A DNA stretch of 64,000 nucleotides from JAFDVL01 sp043783625 (GTDB taxonomy: Bacteria; Acidobacteriota; Blastocatellia; RBC074): NCBI GenBank assembly GCA_043783625.1, contig JAYVZE010000151.1, forward strand, positions 15,206-79,205, written 5' to 3'. The translations under genes were made by a program, and so were the position numbers. Positions 13,733 to 22,604 of the stretch are shown here, piece by piece (the stretch's first letter is position 1; every line of letters begins with the position of its first letter). The notes under the pieces are model-generated. The model saw nothing but the letters and a program-made list of their open reading frames with translations. It searched no databases and was not told the origin of the DNA.

Positions 13733-16700
13733 TTAGTTATAAATCGTTAATAGTAATTCGTTCAAAGTAGTAAACACGCGCTTTGCCAAATCTTCTTCAT
13801 CTTCCTTCATCTTCACTTTCAGCACTCCGTTCGGAGTAAATTTCGCGTTCGTATTTTCGGCGAGTAATTTCATCAAACTCTCAGGGTTAATCCGTGATTT
13901 TTCGCTGAAGCGAATGGCTAAACTATCAGCGATTCGGTCAATGGAAAGAATGCCCAGGTTTTCTGATTCGCGGCGTGTGCGAGAGTATAAAAATAAATTC
14001 TCGACAGATTCCGGCAGCCGTCCGTAGCGGTCGGCGATTTCGTCTTTGATGCGAGCGAGTTCTTCATCGGTGCGTGATGATGCAATGCGTTTGTAAGTGC
14101 GCAGGCGTTGGCTCATATCGGAAATGTATTCGTCGGGGATGCGCGTATCAACTCCCAAATTTAATTGCGTCGTGATTTCTTCGACGATGTCTTCGCCGCG
14201 CAATTCGCTGACGGTGCGTTCGAGCATCTGGCAATACAAATCAAATCCAATCGTATCAATGTGGCCTGATTGTTGACCGCCTAATAAATTGCCGCCGCCG
14301 CGCAGTTCCAAATCCAAAGCTGCGATGCGGAAGCCTGCGCCTAAATCTGAAAATTCACGGATAGCCGCCAAACGTTTTTTCGCAATCGGAGTCAGCGCCT
14401 GTTCGCCCGGAATCAATAAATATGCGTAGGCGCGACGGTTTGACCGCCCTACTCTTCCACGCAATTGATACAACTGCGACAATCCGTAAGCATCGGCGCG
14501 ATTGATAATTATTGTATTCGCATTCGGAATATCTATGCCGTTTTCGATGATCGTAGTCGCCACCAGCACATCAAATTTATGTGCGACGAAATCCAACACG
14601 GCTTCTTCCATTTCTTTTTCGCCCATTTGCCCGTGCGCTACAACGATGCGAGCCTGCGGCACGATGCGCTTAATCAAAGCTGCAATTTCGGTGATGGATT
14701 CGACGCGATTGTGAACGAAAAATACCTGCCCTTCGCGTTGCAATTCCTGTTCAATCGCGGCGCGAATGACGGTTTCAGAAAATGCTACGACGTTGGTTTG
14801 AATCGCCAGGCGATCACGCGGCGGCGTTTCAATCACCGACATATCGCGCAATCCCATCAACGACATATTCAACGTTCGCGGAATTGGAGTCGCACTCATC
14901 GTCAGCACGTCCACCCGCTTTTTCATTTGCTTGAGTCGTTCTTTATGCGCGACGCCGAAGCGTTGTTCTTCGTCCACGATCACGAGCGCGAGGTCTTTGA
15001 AAATTAGGTCGCGTGAAAGAATTCGATGCGTCCCCACGACCACATCCGTAGAACCTTTTTCGAGGGCGACGAGGACTTCTTTTTGTTCTTTCGGAGAACG
15101 AAAACGCGAGAGCAATTCTATCGTGACGGGAAACGCAGCGAAGCGTGATTTGAAGGTTTGAAAATGCTGGTATGCCAAAACCGTTGTCGGAGCCAGCAAC
15201 GCAACCTGCCTGCCGTCCATCACCGCCTTGAAAGCTGCCCGCATGGCGACTTCGGTTTTGCCGTAGCCGACATCGCCGCACAGCAAACGATCCATCGGCG
15301 TCTCGCCTTCCATATCTTTTTTTGTATCGGCCACGGCGGTCACTTGATCGGGCGTCAACTCATAGGGGAATGATGCCTCGAATTCTTCCTGCCAGTGCGA
15401 ATCGGTGCTGAACGGTTTGCGCTGCGCTAATTTTCGTTCGGCATAAAGCTTCAATAATTCTTCCGCCATGTCGCGCATGGCGCGTTTGGCTTTGGCTTTC
15501 GTCTTTGCCCAGGCGATGCCGCCGAGCTTGTCTAATTTTGGTTCGGTGCTTTCTCCGCTCGAAAATTTCTGGACTAAATCAAGTCGCTCAACCGGCACAT
15601 AAAGTTTTGTTCCCTCGGCGTAAGTCAGCAGCATGAATTCGCGGTGCTTGGGCTTGGCTTCTGTATTGGCACCAATTGCACGCGCATAATTTTCCGCCGC
15701 AGTTGTCGCTCCGCCCGAAGCGTCGAGTTGAAATAATCCCTGAAATTGTGCGATGCCGTGGTCAATATGGACGACATAATCCCCAATTTTTAAATCACGA
15801 AAATCTGAAAGGAAAGCCGCAGCATTCGAGCGCGTAGCCTTGGTTTTATTGGTGCGCCGCTCAACGTGAATCGCTTCGTCAAAGATGTCGCGTTCGATGT
15901 AAAATGTCAGACCGAATTGAGGGATGGAAAATCCTACCGACAAGTCGCCGATTAACGAGTGCAGTGGGAAGTTATGAGTTATGAGTGCTGAGTGCTGAGT
16001 ATTTTTCAACTCAGCACTCAGCACCTGGTACTCGGCACTCTTTAAGTTGACTTCGTATTCGTTAAGGACTTCGCGGATACGATCCGCTACTCCGGTGCTT
16101 GGCAAAACAAAAATTGTTTGATCGGTTTGCTGTTTTAATTCATCCGCCAGATCACTGACTTTGCCGTGCCATTTTCGGACGGCGCGGGAAATGATCTGTG
16201 TCTCTGAAATATTGGATTCGGGCGGGAACAAAAAAAGTGGTCCGACTGCACGTTCGCGGGTGAATGCTTCGTGGGCGGATTCGCTCAAAATTGCATTTGC
16301 GCCAACATCTTCGGTGCTGAGTTCTTCTTCAAAACTTAACGCCGCGCTTCCCAACAATCGAAGGTCTACACGCTGAAGCGATTTTATTTTTTCTCGTAAT
16401 TCATCCGTTGTAATAAATAATTTTTCCGGCAACAATCCAATATCATCCGCCGCTTCCGTACGATCAAAGCCGCGTAGCAATTCTTCCTGAATCGTCTTGA
16501 TTTGTTTTTCAATTTCAGAAGGTTCATCAATCACCAAAATCGTATCGCGCAAATAATCAAACACTGAAGCGGTCAGCGGCTTCACCAATGGCAACAAAAA
16601 TTCCCAGCCTTGAAACGACTCACCATCGTCGGCATACACCAAACGATCCCGCAAGGCTCGATCATATTTTTCATCGTGCCAATGCTCACGCGCAATGTTT

Positions 16701-17452
16701 GCCCAATCTTTGAAATCCTGCGCCGAAGACCTTTCATCGCGCATCGGCGCAATCATGGCTTCTTCGATGGTTCGCAAGGAACGCTGTGTTTCAGGATCGA
16801 ATTCACGAATGGAGTCTATTTCATCGCCGAAAAATTCGACGCGAATTGGATGCAGTGCTTCATCGCTTTCGTCTATTCCCCGGCTCGGAGAATAAAAATC
16901 CAGAATGCCACCACGCGAAGAATATTCGCCGATATTGCCAACCGGATCAGCACGCACATACCCAATCGTATGCAAATGATTGAGCAAATCTTCAAGCGGC
17001 AATTCTTCGCCGATGCGCAAAGTCACTCCGGCCTGTTTTGTCTCCTGCGGCGGAACAAATCTTTGCAGCAACGAACGCGCCGTCAACATCACAATATCGC
17101 CTGCACCTGAAGCCAGACGCCACAAGGCTAATGCTCTTCGTTCAAGTAATTCCGCGTGCGGAGAGACTCCGCTGTAAGGATCACTTTCAGAAGCCGGCAA
17201 CGTGAAAACCTGCTCTTCGCATTCGTTGCGATTATTAATGGAGTTATAGAAAAATTTCAGATCGCGTTCTAAATCTTCCAAATCACGATTGCGAAGGCTG
17301 AGAAATGCGAACCGCTTTCCTGTGGCTTTTTGTAGTGAGGCAATGACTAATGCTTTCGCGCCATTGCCGAGTCCGGCAATGCTGACGACGCGCTTGCCTG
17401 AGCGAATAGCTGCAATAAGATTTTGAATTTCGATTGATTCTAAGTTATTCAC
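13733..17452 (-). CDS. mfd: transcription-repair coupling factor Mfd
   Basis: ATP-dependent translocase of 1239 residues that removes stalled RNA polymerase and recruits UvrA. In order: the N-terminal UvrB-like region; an RNA-polymerase-interacting domain starting at KIGDYVVHIDHGIAQFQG (about residue 555); helicase motifs GDVGYGKTEVAMRAAF, VDEEQRFGVAHKERLK and TMSATPIPRTLNMS; and the C-terminal TRCF domain. An unusual feature is an in-frame heptad-repeat insertion (about residues 470-495) that also forms a perfect 16-bp hairpin in the DNA. It sits in the linker before the polymerase-interacting domain, a place likely to tolerate extra residues. Convergent with the nucleotide-kinase cluster. 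Confidence 0.96.
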   Translation of the reverse strand: MNNLESIEIQNLIAAIRSGKRVVSIAGLGNGAKALVIASLQKATGKRFAFLSLRNRDLEDLERDLKFFYNSINNRNECEEQVFTLPASESDPYSGVSPHAELLERRALALWRLASGAGDIVMLTARSLLQRFVPPQETKQAGVTLRIGEELPLEDLLNHLHTIGYVRADPVGNIGEYSSRGGILDFYSPSRGIDESDEALHPIRVEFFGDEIDSIREFDPETQRSLRTIEEAMIAPMRDERSSAQDFKDWANIAREHWHDEKYDRALRDRLVYADDGESFQGWEFLLPLVKPLTASVFDYLRDTILVIDEPSEIEKQIKTIQEELLRGFDRTEAADDIGLLPEKLFITTDELREKIKSLQRVDLRLLGSAALSFEEELSTEDVGANAILSESAHEAFTRERAVGPLFLFPPESNISETQIISRAVRKWHGKVSDLADELKQQTDQTIFVLPSTGVADRIREVLNEYEVNLKSAEYQVLSAELKNTQHSALITHNFPLHSLIGDLSVGFSIPQFGLTFYIERDIFDEAIHVERRTNKTKATRSNAAAFLSDFRDLKIGDYVVHIDHGIAQFQGLFQLDASGGATTAAENYARAIGANTEAKPKHREFMLLTYAEGTKLYVPVERLDLVQKFSSGESTEPKLDKLGGIAWAKTKAKAKRAMRDMAEELLKLYAERKLAQRKPFSTDSHWQEEFEASFPYELTPDQVTAVADTKKDMEGETPMDRLLCGDVGYGKTEVAMRAAFKAVMDGRQVALLAPTTVLAYQHFQTFKSRFAAFPVTIELLSRFRSPKEQKEVLVALEKGSTDVVVGTHRILSRDLIFKDLALVIVDEEQRFGVAHKERLKQMKKRVDVLTMSATPIPRTLNMSLMGLRDMSVIETPPRDRLAIQTNVVAFSETVIRAAIEQELQREGQVFFVHNRVESITEIAALIKRIVPQARIVVAHGQMGEKEMEEAVLDFVAHKFDVLVATTIIENGIDIPNANTIIINRADAYGLSQLYQLRGRVGRSNRRAYAYLLIPGEQALTPIAKKRLAAIREFSDLGAGFRIAALDLELRGGGNLLGGQQSGHIDTIGFDLYCQMLERTVSELRGEDIVEEITTQLNLGVDTRIPDEYISDMSQRLRTYKRIASSRTDEELARIKDEIADRYGRLPESVENLFLYSRTRRESENLGILSIDRIADSLAIRFSEKSRINPESLMKLLAENTNAKFTPNGVLKVKMKEDEEDLAKRVFTTLNELLLTIYN
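15970..16043. repeat. inverted heptad-repeat island inside mfd
   Basis: Plus-strand units of 7 bases: AGTTATG twice (15970-15983) and AGTGCTG twice (15984-15997), then ACTCAGC twice (16009-16022), ACCTGGT, ACTCGGC and ACTC. The two halves are inverted: 15985-16000 pairs perfectly with 16009-16024 around an 8-base loop. Translated in frame within mfd, giving the segment NTQHSALITHN and its neighbours. Confidence 0.9.
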
Positions 17453-17489
17453 AATGCAATTTTTTTATGTAGTCTGTACGAATGCTTCG

Positions 17490-17645
17490 ACTGGAGCGCG
17501 AGCGTCTCGCTTGCCTCGTTTGTCAGCGAAGCGAAGCAAACGAATCTCACGCCAGAAATTAATTGTCAATCACACGCTCTCCTCGCCACGCCTGCGCGAG
17601 CGGCGTTTCACGCGCTCGCGGCAAGCGAGACGCTTGCGCTCCAGT
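17490..17645. repeat. 156-bp element with 26-bp terminal inverted repeats (copy 1)
   Basis: Left end 17490-17515 and right end 17620-17645 are inverted repeats with one mismatch, bounded by ACTGGAGCGC and its complement. An internal hairpin is rich in GCGAGCG/CGCTCGC. A related copy lies at 30859-31010 and shares CAAGCGTCTCGCTTGCC and GAGCGGCGTTTCACGCGCTC. No open reading frame inside. Looks like a small non-autonomous (MITE/REP-like) element; the right end is one base from the rfaE2 stop. Confidence 0.8.
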
Positions 17646-17646
17646 C

Positions 17647-18117
17647 CTAGCTTTTCAATATGCGCGCAATAATTTCTGTAGTAGAAACTCCCTCCACAAA
17701 TGGCAAGCTCATCACCTTCCCTCCTGCCGCTTCAACCTCTTCGCGTCCAATGATTTCTGTTACTCCCCAGTCGCCGCCTTTGACTAAAATGTCGGGCAAC
17801 AACGCAGCTATCGTTTCACGCGGAGAAATGTCATCGAAGATCATTACATAGTCTACGCAGGCGAGCGCAGCCATCACTTCGGCGCGTTCATTTTCTTTGA
17901 GAATGGGGCGGGAGTCGCCTTTGAGAATTTTTACGGCGCGGTCGCTGTTGAGGGCTACGATGAGCGCATCGCCGAGGTCTCGCGCCATTTGCATGTAGCG
18001 CACGTGACCGGGATGCAGCAGGTCAAAACATCCGTTCGTGAAGACTACGGTTTTATTTTGTGCGCGCAGTTTTTCGCGCTCTGATGTGAGTTGGTCGAGA
18101 GAAATGACTTTGCCCAT
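17647..18117 (-). CDS. rfaE2: D-glycero-beta-D-manno-heptose 1-phosphate adenylyltransferase
   Basis: A 156-residue nucleotidyltransferase equivalent to the C-terminal half of HldE. It activates heptose 1-phosphate to ADP-heptose for lipopolysaccharide inner core. Motifs: NGCFDLLHPGHVRYM (the HxGH site near residue 36), ALNSDRAVKILKG and the C-terminal GVSTTEIIARI. As a stand-alone domain it needs a separate kinase (HldE N-domain/HldA), which is not in this window. The GT9-like gene at 19592 might use ADP-heptose. Its stop abuts a repeat element. Confidence 0.92.
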   Translation of the reverse strand: MGKVISLDQLTSEREKLRAQNKTVVFTNGCFDLLHPGHVRYMQMARDLGDALIVALNSDRAVKILKGDSRPILKENERAEVMAALACVDYVMIFDDISPRETIAALLPDILVKGGDWGVTEIIGREEVEAAGGKVMSLPFVEGVSTTEIIARILKS

Positions 18118-18166
18118 AAAGGGCGATATTAGTTGATTGCGGTTGCGTCGTACAAGCCAGCCGGGT

Positions 18167-18280
18167 TTATCGTAAACAAACCAAAGCGAAGATTGCTAAA
18201 AGTCCGAGATTAATTCCGACTAGAAAGATGGTCAGGATTGCTTCTTCTTTTTTCTGTTGTTCTTTGCTGATTCCAAACAT
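18167..18280 (-). CDS. 37-residue single-pass membrane protein
   Basis: A small reading frame with a good ribosome binding site: TTGGAG, six bases before the ATG. It encodes a charged N-terminus (ISKEQQKKEEA) followed by one hydrophobic helix (ILTIFLVGINLGLLAIFALV) and a short CLR end. The architecture is that of many small bacterial membrane proteins. It lies between rfaE2 and a VWA gene in the 320-bp gap 18118-18437. No function can be assigned; I see nothing else in that gap. Confidence 0.55.
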   Translation of the reverse strand: MFGISKEQQKKEEAILTIFLVGINLGLLAIFALVCLR

Positions 18281-18437
18281 TGCGAACTCCAATCGTAAAG
18301 GGAACTTGTTTGGGAGTTTTGCAAAGCGTGTGCCAGTTTAGAAAAATTGATTTTATTTAGAAAACTAGCAGTAATTTGTTTTTATGTGAGTCAAGCTGCG
18401 CACCAATTAGGCAGTGGATTCACACCTTTTGGTGTAA

Positions 18438-19508
18438 TTATTCTTCGGGTGCGCGATAACCGGGTTTCGTCTTTGCGGTTAATCCAGGCTTTTTCATTTC
18501 AATTTTTATCGTGCGCCATTTTCCATCGTGCTTTTCGTTGGTTGGGTAGTAGCCGATGGAATATTGCGTGCGCAGCTCCGCTGCAATCTGTGAATAGGCG
18601 GGTTCAAGTTCAGCCAGCCGCTTACACGGATAAACTTTGCCTCCGGTTTGTGACGCCATCTCTCTTAATTCTTTTCTGGCGGATTCGTACAGACGACGAT
18701 TAATCTGCATTCGTTCCAGTTTTGATAACTCGCAGTGGTCGTCGTAGCGCGCATCGTCCAAACCTTCGGCGTATTCATTCAAATATTTTTTGAGCTGCTT
18801 TCTGGAGAAATGAAAACTTTTTTCGTCGTCACAGTTGCGCAGCATTCCGGCTTCGGTCGTGGCTTCGGTGTTCACTTCAAGAAAATATGTGGTGACTTTT
18901 GCGCGTTCGATCTCTGGGAGGATTTCATCAAAAGTTGCTGCGCCGACGGAGTCTACGCCATCGGTTAAGACGATCACAGCTTTGCGCCCTGAAGCCTTGC
19001 TGAGGACTTCATCAAGCGTGATTTGCAATGCATCGTAGAATGAAGTCCCCGTTCCCGGTTGCAGGAAATCTATCGCACTTTCGATTTTTTCACGATCTGA
19101 AGTCAGCCCTTCCATCACGGTGACTCTTTGGTTTAGCTCGACAACCGCGATTCTGTCCTGCGGACGCAGCTCATTCAAAAAACGCCTGGCAGCTTTTTTC
19201 ATTAAGTCCACTTCAGCTCTGGCACTGCCTGATGTATCTACCATGAGTACTAAATTAAATGGGCTTTCAGTGGAAGCAAAATTTTCAACTTTTTGTTTCA
19301 CGCCATCTTCGTAAACCGTAAAATCCTGCGCGGTAAGTCCTGCAATATTTTTGGACGAAGTTTTACTATTAATATTTACTTCAATCGAAACTAAACTGGT
19401 ATCCAGTTTCAGGACTTCAGGTTCCTGCTTATTATCCTGAGCTTGTAAATTCAGTAATGCCGTAAGCATTATTGAAATCGTTAGTAAATATTGCAGCGTT
19501 ATTTTCAT
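18438..19508 (-). CDS. secreted VWA-domain protein, acidobacterial VWFA type
   Basis: A protein of 356 residues with a signal peptide (MKITLQYLLTISIMLTALL, then LQAQ). A short N-terminal domain with ITAQDFTVYEDGVKQKVE-like content (LTAQDFTVYEDG) precedes the VWA fold, which has the MIDAS motif DTSGSA and VVLTDGVDS as a later metal site. This arrangement and the closing YSIGYYPTNEKHDGKWRTI match the VWFA-related family common in Acidobacteriota. Role unknown; probably periplasmic or surface adhesion/sensing. The ATG at 19508 is preferred over an upstream start at 19553 because it begins a normal signal peptide. Confidence 0.85.
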   Translation of the reverse strand: MKITLQYLLTISIMLTALLNLQAQDNKQEPEVLKLDTSLVSIEVNINSKTSSKNIAGLTAQDFTVYEDGVKQKVENFASTESPFNLVLMVDTSGSARAEVDLMKKAARRFLNELRPQDRIAVVELNQRVTVMEGLTSDREKIESAIDFLQPGTGTSFYDALQITLDEVLSKASGRKAVIVLTDGVDSVGAATFDEILPEIERAKVTTYFLEVNTEATTEAGMLRNCDDEKSFHFSRKQLKKYLNEYAEGLDDARYDDHCELSKLERMQINRRLYESARKELREMASQTGGKVYPCKRLAELEPAYSQIAAELRTQYSIGYYPTNEKHDGKWRTIKIEMKKPGLTAKTKPGYRAPEE

Positions 19509-19591
19509 TCCAGAAAATCCTGTGGAATCTTGAGGCAGTTCATTATACCGCATCGCCTATTTTCAGGTATGAATGTTATAGTTTTTCCCTG

Positions 19592-21088
19592 ATGAATCCA
19601 GTAATTATTCAGCAACGCGCGCTTGACGATTTGGCGAAATACAGAGAAGGTCTGAGTCAGTTTTCTCTGTCTGAAGTTATTTCTTTTGCCAACCGCGCTG
19701 TCACTGTTTTTTTTGAATATCACTCGTTAACTAGCCTTCCACTTCGTGAAGCTATTGAGCTTTTATGTGAGATAAATTCTCATCCTGATCCTGCTTTTTC
19801 TAAGTCCGGGTTAGATGCGTTATTTCCCAACTTGATCGAGAAGCTTAATGATTCTTTTGATCCAGCTTTGTGTGAAATTTATGATCGTGTTTTTGCTCAA
19901 GTCATTTCCTTTTGTCGGCGTTTGCCTGCAATGAAAGTCTTTGACGAAACATTATGTGACTTCAATTTACCTGACGAAGAATCTTTGTTGACTCGCAAAA
20001 GAAATCTTGTCAGCAATGCCCACTTACTTTCTAACGAGCTGCCGCTCAAGAAGATTCTTTTTTTATCGCGCGTCACCATCGGAGCTGATGTTGCTATCAC
20101 TTCTGTCTTGATAGCTCATCTGAAAAAAGTTTTCCCTGACGCTGAATTAGTTTTTCTCGGCTCCAATAAATTACGCGAGTTGTATGGCGGAGACCAACGA
20201 ATTCGTATACGTGAGATTAGTTACGGGCGCGGAGCCACATTAAATTCCCGTTTATTAAGCTGGTTGAATGTTGTTAATGTTGTGAATGAAGAACTTATCG
20301 GACTTGATGCAGATCAGTTTTGTGTTTTTGATCCTGACTCACGCTTGTTGCAACTTGGTTTGCTTCCAATCTGCAAGAACGATGCTAATTATTTTTTCTT
20401 TGAAAGCCGAAGTTTTCAAAGTGATGGACATTTCTCACTTGGTCAGCTTTCTTCCGTTTGGGTGAATGAAATTTGTGAATCTCTCCCGCGTAGTTTTCCT
20501 TTTCTGGCTCTTCCTGAGCCTCACATTTCAATCGGAAAATTCATCACTTCTCCACTTAATCGCCCGGTAATTTCTCTGAGCTTTGGGGTTGGTGGAAATG
20601 AAGCGAAGCGAGTCAGTTTTGATTTTGAAGTTGACTTGATACGCGCACTTCTAAAATCTTATACGGTTATTATTGATTCGGGGTTTTCATCCTCCGAGCT
20701 TTCCCAATCTCACGAGCTGGAATCCACTTTTCGCTCAGAAGGAATTCAAATTCTTAGGTTGTCAGAGGATTCTTACTTTCAGTTTTCAGCTCAAGATTTA
20801 CAGGATCAGCAAATTATTTTTTGGGAGGGAGGCATTGGTTCATTTGCTGCGCTCATTTCCTGTTCAGATCAATATGTCGGATATGATTCTTCGGGTCAGC
20901 ATATTGCGGCTGCACTTGGCATTCCGGTGCTTACTATATTTTCTGACTCAAGTTCTGCTCTATTCGCTCAGCGCTGGCAACCGACCAGTATATCAAAAAT
21001 TGTCTCTGTTTTTATTTCGCCTGACCAATTATCTTTGCAACCTATTCCCCACATCGTTTCTACAATGTTATCTAATCTGTTACTTTAA
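19592..21088 (+). CDS. GT9-like glycosyltransferase (heptosyltransferase family)
   Basis: A protein of 498 residues. The first 150 residues are helical without a recognised domain. From about 160 it resembles the ADP-heptose:LPS heptosyltransferase fold: KKILFLSRVTIGADVAITS and FPDAELVFLGS in the N-lobe, then ISLSFGVGGNEAKRVSFDFE and SDQYVGYDSSGQHIAAALGIP in the C-lobe, as in the VVGPDSGPLHIAAALG motif. It probably adds a sugar to a cell-surface glycan. The ATG at 19592 is chosen; longer starts have no support. rfaE2 nearby (17647) fits a heptose donor but is on the other strand. Confidence 0.7.
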   Translation: MNPVIIQQRALDDLAKYREGLSQFSLSEVISFANRAVTVFFEYHSLTSLPLREAIELLCEINSHPDPAFSKSGLDALFPNLIEKLNDSFDPALCEIYDRVFAQVISFCRRLPAMKVFDETLCDFNLPDEESLLTRKRNLVSNAHLLSNELPLKKILFLSRVTIGADVAITSVLIAHLKKVFPDAELVFLGSNKLRELYGGDQRIRIREISYGRGATLNSRLLSWLNVVNVVNEELIGLDADQFCVFDPDSRLLQLGLLPICKNDANYFFFESRSFQSDGHFSLGQLSSVWVNEICESLPRSFPFLALPEPHISIGKFITSPLNRPVISLSFGVGGNEAKRVSFDFEVDLIRALLKSYTVIIDSGFSSSELSQSHELESTFRSEGIQILRLSEDSYFQFSAQDLQDQQIIFWEGGIGSFAALISCSDQYVGYDSSGQHIAAALGIPVLTIFSDSSSALFAQRWQPTSISKIVSVFISPDQLSLQPIPHIVSTMLSNLLL

Positions 21089-21120
21089 CCTGTTTAGTAA
21101 GGTTAATACTTTTTGATGGC

Positions 21121-21142
21121 TGTGGAAATACTTGTGGAAAAC
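21121..21142 (+). other. two DnaA-box-like motifs
   Basis: TGTGGAAAT (21121-21129) and TGTGGAAAA (21133-21141) resemble the DnaA box complement TGTGGATAA. They stand close to the par locus. Only two imperfect copies are present and no dnaA is near, so this is a weak call. Confidence 0.2.
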
Positions 21143-21175
21143 TATTATCTGATTAGTTTTTGTGCTTATAAAACC

Positions 21176-21201
21176 AAAAGCGGCAATAGTTTGCCGCTTT
21201 T
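21176..21201. terminator. bidirectional terminator between the glycosyltransferase and bactofilin genes
   Basis: A perfect 11-bp hairpin (21176-21186 with 21191-21201, loop TAGT) with A-run and T-run flanks. It suits both the plus-strand gene ending at 21088 and the minus-strand bactofilin ending at 21237. Confidence 0.8.
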
Positions 21202-21236
21202 GCTTATTTCTATCAAGCTGTTTAAAATAAGTTCAG

Positions 21237-21647
21237 CTAATCGTTTAATTCTGTTCTGGGGGAATTTTCCCGACCCGTCATGTGGCACTTCCCATCAAAG
21301 AGCGCACCGTGTTCAATAATTAGAGCTGCCGTGTAAACATCCCCGTAAATTTTTCCAGTTGGATGAATCTCGACTTTATTTTTTGCCGTAACCGGTCCTT
21401 CAATTGTCCCGCTGACTGAGACTGTTCCTACTTCAATTGAGGCTTTAATAATTCCTCTTTCGCCAACTAGCAAGGTCCCTGATTCAGAAATTATTTTTCC
21501 AGAAACTGTTCCATCAACTCGGAGCATATCTCTAAATGTCAGCTCTCCGTTGATTTCAGTTCCCTCTCCTAAAAATCCTCTCAGATCACTTGGAGGTGCT
21601 TCGGTTGAAGAGATATTTGAGGTTGAAGAAGATTTACCAAATTTCAT
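21237..21647 (-). CDS. bactofilin
   Basis: A polymer-forming cytoskeletal protein of 136 residues. The DUF583 beta-helix core runs from about residue 27 (LGEGTEINGEL) to 120, with repeated short beta strands such as VDGTVSGKI, VSVSGTIEGPV and PTGKIYGDVYT. Flanking tails are short and disordered. Bactofilins form filaments at the inner membrane that place other proteins. In Myxococcus they anchor the ParAB segregation system, and here the gene lies 33 bases downstream of parB, probably in the same operon. Confidence 0.93.
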   Translation of the reverse strand: MKFGKSSSTSNISSTEAPPSDLRGFLGEGTEINGELTFRDMLRVDGTVSGKIISESGTLLVGERGIIKASIEVGTVSVSGTIEGPVTAKNKVEIHPTGKIYGDVYTAALIIEHGALFDGKCHMTGRENSPRTELND

Positions 21648-21680
21648 CGTTTTGTCCTTTGTAATAGTTGCTTTGGATAT

Positions 21681-22604
21681 TTACAGTTCGCTACTTAATT
21701 CCTGGCTGTTGATGTCTGTTCTTCTCATCAAGATCGAATAGATTCGATCCAGCTCATTTGCCGAACTGAAGTCTATGCTTATTTTTCCGCCTTTAGAGCT
21801 GATTTGGATTTTTACCTGGGTTCCCAGAAATCTTTTTAACTTTAACTCCGCTGCGCGAATGTTAGCATCATTCTTAGTAGCAGTCGAATTAGTTTCCTCT
21901 CCTGATTTGGAAATGGATTTTTGCTGAACAGCGCGTTCTGTCTCGCGGACAGACATCTTTTTATCAATAATCTCTTGCGCTAGTTTAGCCTGTAATTCCT
22001 GGGATTCCAGCCCTAGGATCGCCCTTGCATGTCCCATTGAAATCTTTTCAGTCTCGACCATTTTCTGAACATTTTCTGGCAGCTTTAAGAGGCGGACATA
22101 ATTGGCTACGGAGGAGCGATCTTTTCCCACTCTTTTGGCAACCTCTTCCTGGGTTAAATCCAACGTTGTAACTAATCTTTGATAGGCTAACGCTTCTTCG
22201 ATAGGGTTTAATTCCTGTCGTTGAATGTTTTCAATCAGCGCAACTTCCAGGATTTTATCATCTTCCATTTCTCTAATAATGGAGCTAATCCTTTGTAATC
22301 CAGCAACTTGCGAGGCTCTCCATCTTCTTTCCCCGGCAACTAGCTGATACCTTCCGTTGTCTTTTCGGCGCAATAGAATAGGTTGAACTAATCCATTTTC
22401 TTTAATGGACTGTGCCAGCTCCGCTAATTTTTCTTCTGTAAATGTCGTTCTTGGCTGGTGAGGATTTGGGTCTATGAGATCAATATCAATATCTCGCAGC
22501 TCTTCTTTTTTATTATCAGTCGTACCATAAGGGGCGGCATTGATATTATTCGGTGAGTCTGAGAGCAGCGCACTCAGTCCTCTACCTAATGCTTTTCTGG
22601 TCAT
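21681..22604 (-). CDS. parB: chromosome partitioning protein ParB
   Basis: A DNA-binding CTP-switch protein of 307 residues that loads at parS and spreads. Visible are IDPNPHQPRTTFTEEKLAEL and then VAGERRWRASQVAGL and IENIQRQELNPIEEA (the CTP-binding boxes in the N-domain). The HTH region is TQEEVAKRVGKDRSSVANYVR, followed by ISMGHARAIL. The last 40 residues form the dimer domain. Its start overlaps the end of parA by 23 bases, so translation is likely coupled. parS-like sites lie at 23437 and 23507. Confidence 0.96.
   Translation of the reverse strand: MTRKALGRGLSALLSDSPNNINAAPYGTTDNKKEELRDIDIDLIDPNPHQPRTTFTEEKLAELAQSIKENGLVQPILLRRKDNGRYQLVAGERRWRASQVAGLQRISSIIREMEDDKILEVALIENIQRQELNPIEEALAYQRLVTTLDLTQEEVAKRVGKDRSSVANYVRLLKLPENVQKMVETEKISMGHARAILGLESQELQAKLAQEIIDKKMSVRETERAVQQKSISKSGEETNSTATKNDANIRAAELKLKRFLGTQVKIQISSKGGKISIDFSSANELDRIYSILMRRTDINSQELSSEL

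Noticed and set aside
14465..15007. A 180-codon plus-strand frame within mfd
   Set aside because: Low complexity, no domain, and fully antisense to conserved helicase motifs.
15970..16043. Heptad repeats as a CRISPR array
   Set aside because: Units are 7 bases without spacers, and no cas genes are present.
21121..21142. A chromosomal origin at the two DnaA-like motifs
   Set aside because: Two imperfect boxes without dnaA or an AT-rich unwinding element are not enough; kept only as a low-interest note.
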